This document shows, piece after piece, positions 62,180 through 64,000 of a stretch of 64,000 nucleotides of DNA. Position numbers and translations under genes: made by a program. Each line of letters begins with the position of its first letter. Positions within the stretch are counted from its first letter, which is position 1. Under the pieces are notes generated by a model, which was given only the letters and a program-made list of their open reading frames with translations, was not told the origin of the DNA and did not search any database. This stretch comes from Euzebya pacifica (GTDB taxonomy: Bacteria > Actinomycetota > Nitriliruptoria > Euzebyales > Euzebyaceae), in contig NZ_CP031165.1 in assembly GCF_003344865.1 (NCBI RefSeq), positions 5,647,910-5,711,909 on the forward strand. Reading direction: 5' to 3'.

Positions 62180-63607
62180 ATGGACACCGATGTGCTCGTC
62201 GTGGGTGCAGGGCTGTCGGGGCTGGCGGCGGCCGACGCGATGGCTGCGGTGGGACGCGACGTCGTCGTGTGGGAGGCGCGGGATCGGGTGGGCGGTCGGA
62301 CGCTGACCGAGGACGTCGACGGGGCCGCCGTCGACCTGGGCGCGCAGTGGCTGGGCCCGACGCAGTGGCGGATGCACGAGCTGGTCCAGCGGTTCGGGTT
62401 GGCCACGTTCCCGACCCACACGACCGGCCGGTCGGTCCTGGTCGACGGCGACAAGCGGCGGAATTACCGCGGGACGGTGCCGCTGCTCGGCCCGCTGCAG
62501 CTCGGCCGGATGGCGCTGGGCCTGGCCACCTTCCGTCGCCTGGCCCGGGCCGCGGATCGTGCCGGTACCCACGATGGGGTGGGTTCGGCCCCGATCGCGC
62601 CGATGACGGCCACGGACGGCCGAGCGGATCGTGCCGGTACCCACGATGGGGTGGGTTCGGCCCCGATCGCGCCGGTAGCCACCGCGGACAGCCGCACCCT
62701 CGCGAGCGTCCTCGACGGGCCGCTGGGTGACGGCAGCGCGCGGGCGGTCGTCGACGCGGCGATCCGGGTGATCTTCGGGGCCGACCCCGGCGAGCTGTCG
62801 GCGGACTGGGTGGCCGCCTACGCCGCCGCGGCCGGTGGGGACCTGCTGGACCTCGCCGCGGTCGACGGCGGGGCGCAGCAGACCCGGCTCGTCGGCGGCA
62901 CCCAGGCGATCGCGTCGGGGCTGGCCGAGGGGCTCGACGTCCGGCTCGGGCGAGAAGTCGTCGAGATCCAGCACGACGACGACGGCGTCACCGTGCACGC
63001 CCGATCCGGCGAGACGATCCGCGCCGCCCACCTCGTCGTCGCGGTCCCGGCGCCCCTTGTCGACACGATCGCCTTCGACCCGCCGCTGCCGTCATCCCGG
63101 CTGGCGGTGCAGCGACGCATGCCGATGGGGGCCACGGCCAAGGTCGTGGCCGTGTACGACGAACCGTTCTGGCGGGCCGACGGGCTGACCGGCGAGGCCG
63201 TCCTGACCGACGGTCCGGTGCAGGTGATCTTCGACAACACCTCCGCCGACGGGTCCGTGCCGGCGCTGCTGGCCTTCGTCACCGGCTCACCCGCGCACGT
63301 AGCCGCCCGTGGCACCGAGGACGCGCTGCACGACGCCGTCGTGGCCGCGATGGTCAGGGCGTTCGGGCCGCGAGCAGGGCGACCCACCCGCCTGGTCTCC
63401 AAGCAGTGGGTCCACGAACGGTTCACCGGCGGCTGCCCGGTCGCCAACCTGGCCCCGGGTGCGGCGATGCACGCCCCGGCGTTGACCCATCCGGTCGGGC
63501 GGATCCGATGGGCCGGAACCGAAACGGCAACGGAGTGGACCGGCTACATGGAGGGAGCGGTCGCCGCCGGCCGTCGTGCCGCGCAGGACATCGCGGCCGG
63601 TCGCTGA
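62180..63607 (+). CDS. flavin-dependent amine oxidase with in-frame 24-aa repeat insertion
   Basis: ATG at 62180 has GGAGGAG upstream. FAD-binding motifs are VLVVGAGLSGLAAADAMA (dinucleotide fold), WEARDRVGGRT and the C-terminal RWAGTETATEWTGYMEGAVA, typical of monoamine/polyamine oxidases. Residues 125-172 are two copies of a 24-residue unit, ADRAGTHDGVGSAPIAP plus seven further residues, from a tandem DNA repeat, in a position that is a variable loop in relatives. The insertion keeps the frame, so the enzyme may be functional. It is divergent from the EtfD-like gene. Confidence 0.87.
   Translation: MDTDVLVVGAGLSGLAAADAMAAVGRDVVVWEARDRVGGRTLTEDVDGAAVDLGAQWLGPTQWRMHELVQRFGLATFPTHTTGRSVLVDGDKRRNYRGTVPLLGPLQLGRMALGLATFRRLARAADRAGTHDGVGSAPIAPMTATDGRADRAGTHDGVGSAPIAPVATADSRTLASVLDGPLGDGSARAVVDAAIRVIFGADPGELSADWVAAYAAAAGGDLLDLAAVDGGAQQTRLVGGTQAIASGLAEGLDVRLGREVVEIQHDDDGVTVHARSGETIRAAHLVVAVPAPLVDTIAFDPPLPSSRLAVQRRMPMGATAKVVAVYDEPFWRADGLTGEAVLTDGPVQVIFDNTSADGSVPALLAFVTGSPAHVAARGTEDALHDAVVAAMVRAFGPRAGRPTRLVSKQWVHERFTGGCPVANLAPGAAMHAPALTHPVGRIRWAGTETATEWTGYMEGAVAAGRRAAQDIAAGR
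62552..62695 (+). repeat. two tandem 72-bp units in the amine oxidase gene
   Basis: Units begin at 62552 and 62624; the first 51 bp are identical in both (starting GCGGATCGTGCCGGTACCCA), while the last 21 bp have drifted. Within the unit are inverted repeats ATCGTG/CACGAT around CCGGTACC and GGGG/CCCC around TGGGTTCGG, so each unit can fold into hairpins. Both copies stay in frame. This looks like an intragenic palindromic repeat element. Confidence 0.9.
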
Positions 63608-63613
63608 CCGGTG

Positions 63614-63644
63614 GTTCCCCGTCCCCCCGTGGCAGAGGGGGAAC
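63614..63644 (+). terminator. hairpin after the amine oxidase gene
   Basis: GTTCCCC at 63614-63620 pairs with GGGGAAC at 63638-63644, with additional CCCCC/GGGGG alternatives inside, within 10 bp of the stop codon. There is no T-tract. Confidence 0.55.
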
Positions 63645-63805
63645 CCCCGGCCGCCACCGTGACGCCACCCCCCATGGATTGCGCTACGGTGACGGCCGCC
63701 GACTGCGTCTTCCCTCGGTCTGGTCCGAGGTGCAGAACGTATCGACGTCCCTATCTTGGGTGGACGCACGTTCTGAGTCGATCGTGCAGACCAGTCACTT
63801 CAGAA

Positions 63806-63823
63806 GGTGGTGCTAGCACCACC
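63806..63823. promoter_or_regulatory. 18-bp perfect palindrome upstream of the response regulator
   Basis: GGTGGTGCTAGCACCACC is a perfect 18-bp palindrome ending 23 bases before the TTG start at 63847. It could be an operator or an RNA hairpin that affects translation of the response regulator. Confidence 0.6.
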
Positions 63824-63846
63824 ACTCGACCCGGGGCGGGGTTCGA

Positions 63847-64000
63847 TTGATCAGGGTTGCCATAGCCGAGGACGACTATCTCGTCCGCAACGGGATCGAG
63901 ACGGTCCTGAGCCGCAGCACGCGCATCGAGGTGTGCGGCAGCGCTGGTGCGCCCGAGGAGCTGCTGGACCTGGTCGAACACGTCGCCGTCGACGTGGTCG
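63847..64000 (+). CDS. response regulator (N-terminal part; runs off the window)
   Basis: TTG at 63847 starts MIRVAIAEDDYLVRNGIETV, the receiver-domain beginning of a response regulator (the acidic pair in AEDD), followed by CGSAGAPEELLDLVEHVAVD. The phosphoacceptor Asp lies just beyond the last base. By the pattern, a LuxR/NarL-type output domain would be expected. The start is inferred from the receiver alignment; the ribosome site is weak. Confidence 0.75.
   Translation, partial: MIRVAIAEDDYLVRNGIETVLSRSTRIEVCGSAGAPEELLDLVEHVAVDVV

Overview
The window is high-GC DNA with dense, mostly intact genes, frequent GTG/TTG starts, many SDR, alpha/beta-hydrolase and PhoD paralogues, MmpL and MmyB-like regulators, a dUMP-forming type dCTP deaminase and an EtfD-like membrane Fe-S protein. 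This points to an actinobacterium with a large chromosome. A deep-branching lineage such as Nitriliruptoria/Euzebya is my guess only. There is one tRNA (Gly-CCC) and no phage, plasmid, IS or CRISPR signature.

Layout. 1-3.8 kb: two alpha/beta hydrolases, a DUF2200 gene broken by an in-frame TAG, an orphan C-terminal piece of FadH, and a PH-like gene with an apparent frameshift. 3.8-7.6 kb: a sulfur block (SulP permease, MBL-fold/rhodanese persulfide-dioxygenase-like protein, YgaP-like membrane rhodanese). The first two promoters carry the same composite operator, a CsoR/CstR-type box plus a TTGTCCGnACAA palindrome with identical spacing. 7.7-22.4 kb: YdeI-like protein, D-aminoacylase-type amidohydrolase, beta-lactamase-fold hydrolase, a 22-bp iteron array, a clostripain-like lipoprotein and an acidic lipoprotein, BdhA, an RlmM-like methyltransferase, a frameshifted methyltransferase, a CocE-type hydrolase, a zinc-ribbon SDR and a TrmH-family methylase.

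22.7-35.3 kb is the most distinctive region: a phosphodiester-demolition island of secreted enzymes. It holds a GDPD, a GDPD/propeller-like/AIM6-type double phosphodiesterase, a NAGPA-type phosphodiester glycosidase, three Tat-exported PhoD enzymes and an EEP-nuclease-like/GDPD fusion. Streptomyces-type PHO boxes (11-nt direct repeats of GTTCACC type) lie upstream of several members. A perfect pair precedes a distant Tat/LPXTG metallophosphoesterase at 51.3 kb, so these genes are probably one phosphate-starvation regulon working on extracellular teichoic-acid-like polymers, glycerophosphodiesters and nucleic acids.

35.4-47 kb: aldo/keto reductase, a lipid-type operon (SDR, saccharopine-dehydrogenase-like protein, acyl-CoA ligase) divergent from a TetR regulator with a palindromic operator, an HxlR regulator plus its duplicated and internally deleted relic, an MmpL transporter, and two tandem MmyB-like regulators divergent from an SDR. 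47-51 kb: a secreted protein with a cysteine-containing tail, a decayed GNAT, a nucleotidyltransferase/small-protein pair beside tRNA-Gly, and another SDR. 51-64 kb: the LPXTG phosphoesterase, a GDT1 transporter, a HEAT-repeat protein, dcd, an epoxide-hydrolase-like protein, an Lrp regulator divergent from a tiny Cys-rich protein, an EtfD-like / tiny lipoprotein / GH31-like operon, an amine oxidase with two in-frame 72-bp repeats, and the start of a response regulator.

Several disrupted genes (2.1, 3.7, 17.7 and 48.4 kb) could be true decay or sequencing errors. The sequence alone cannot separate these.
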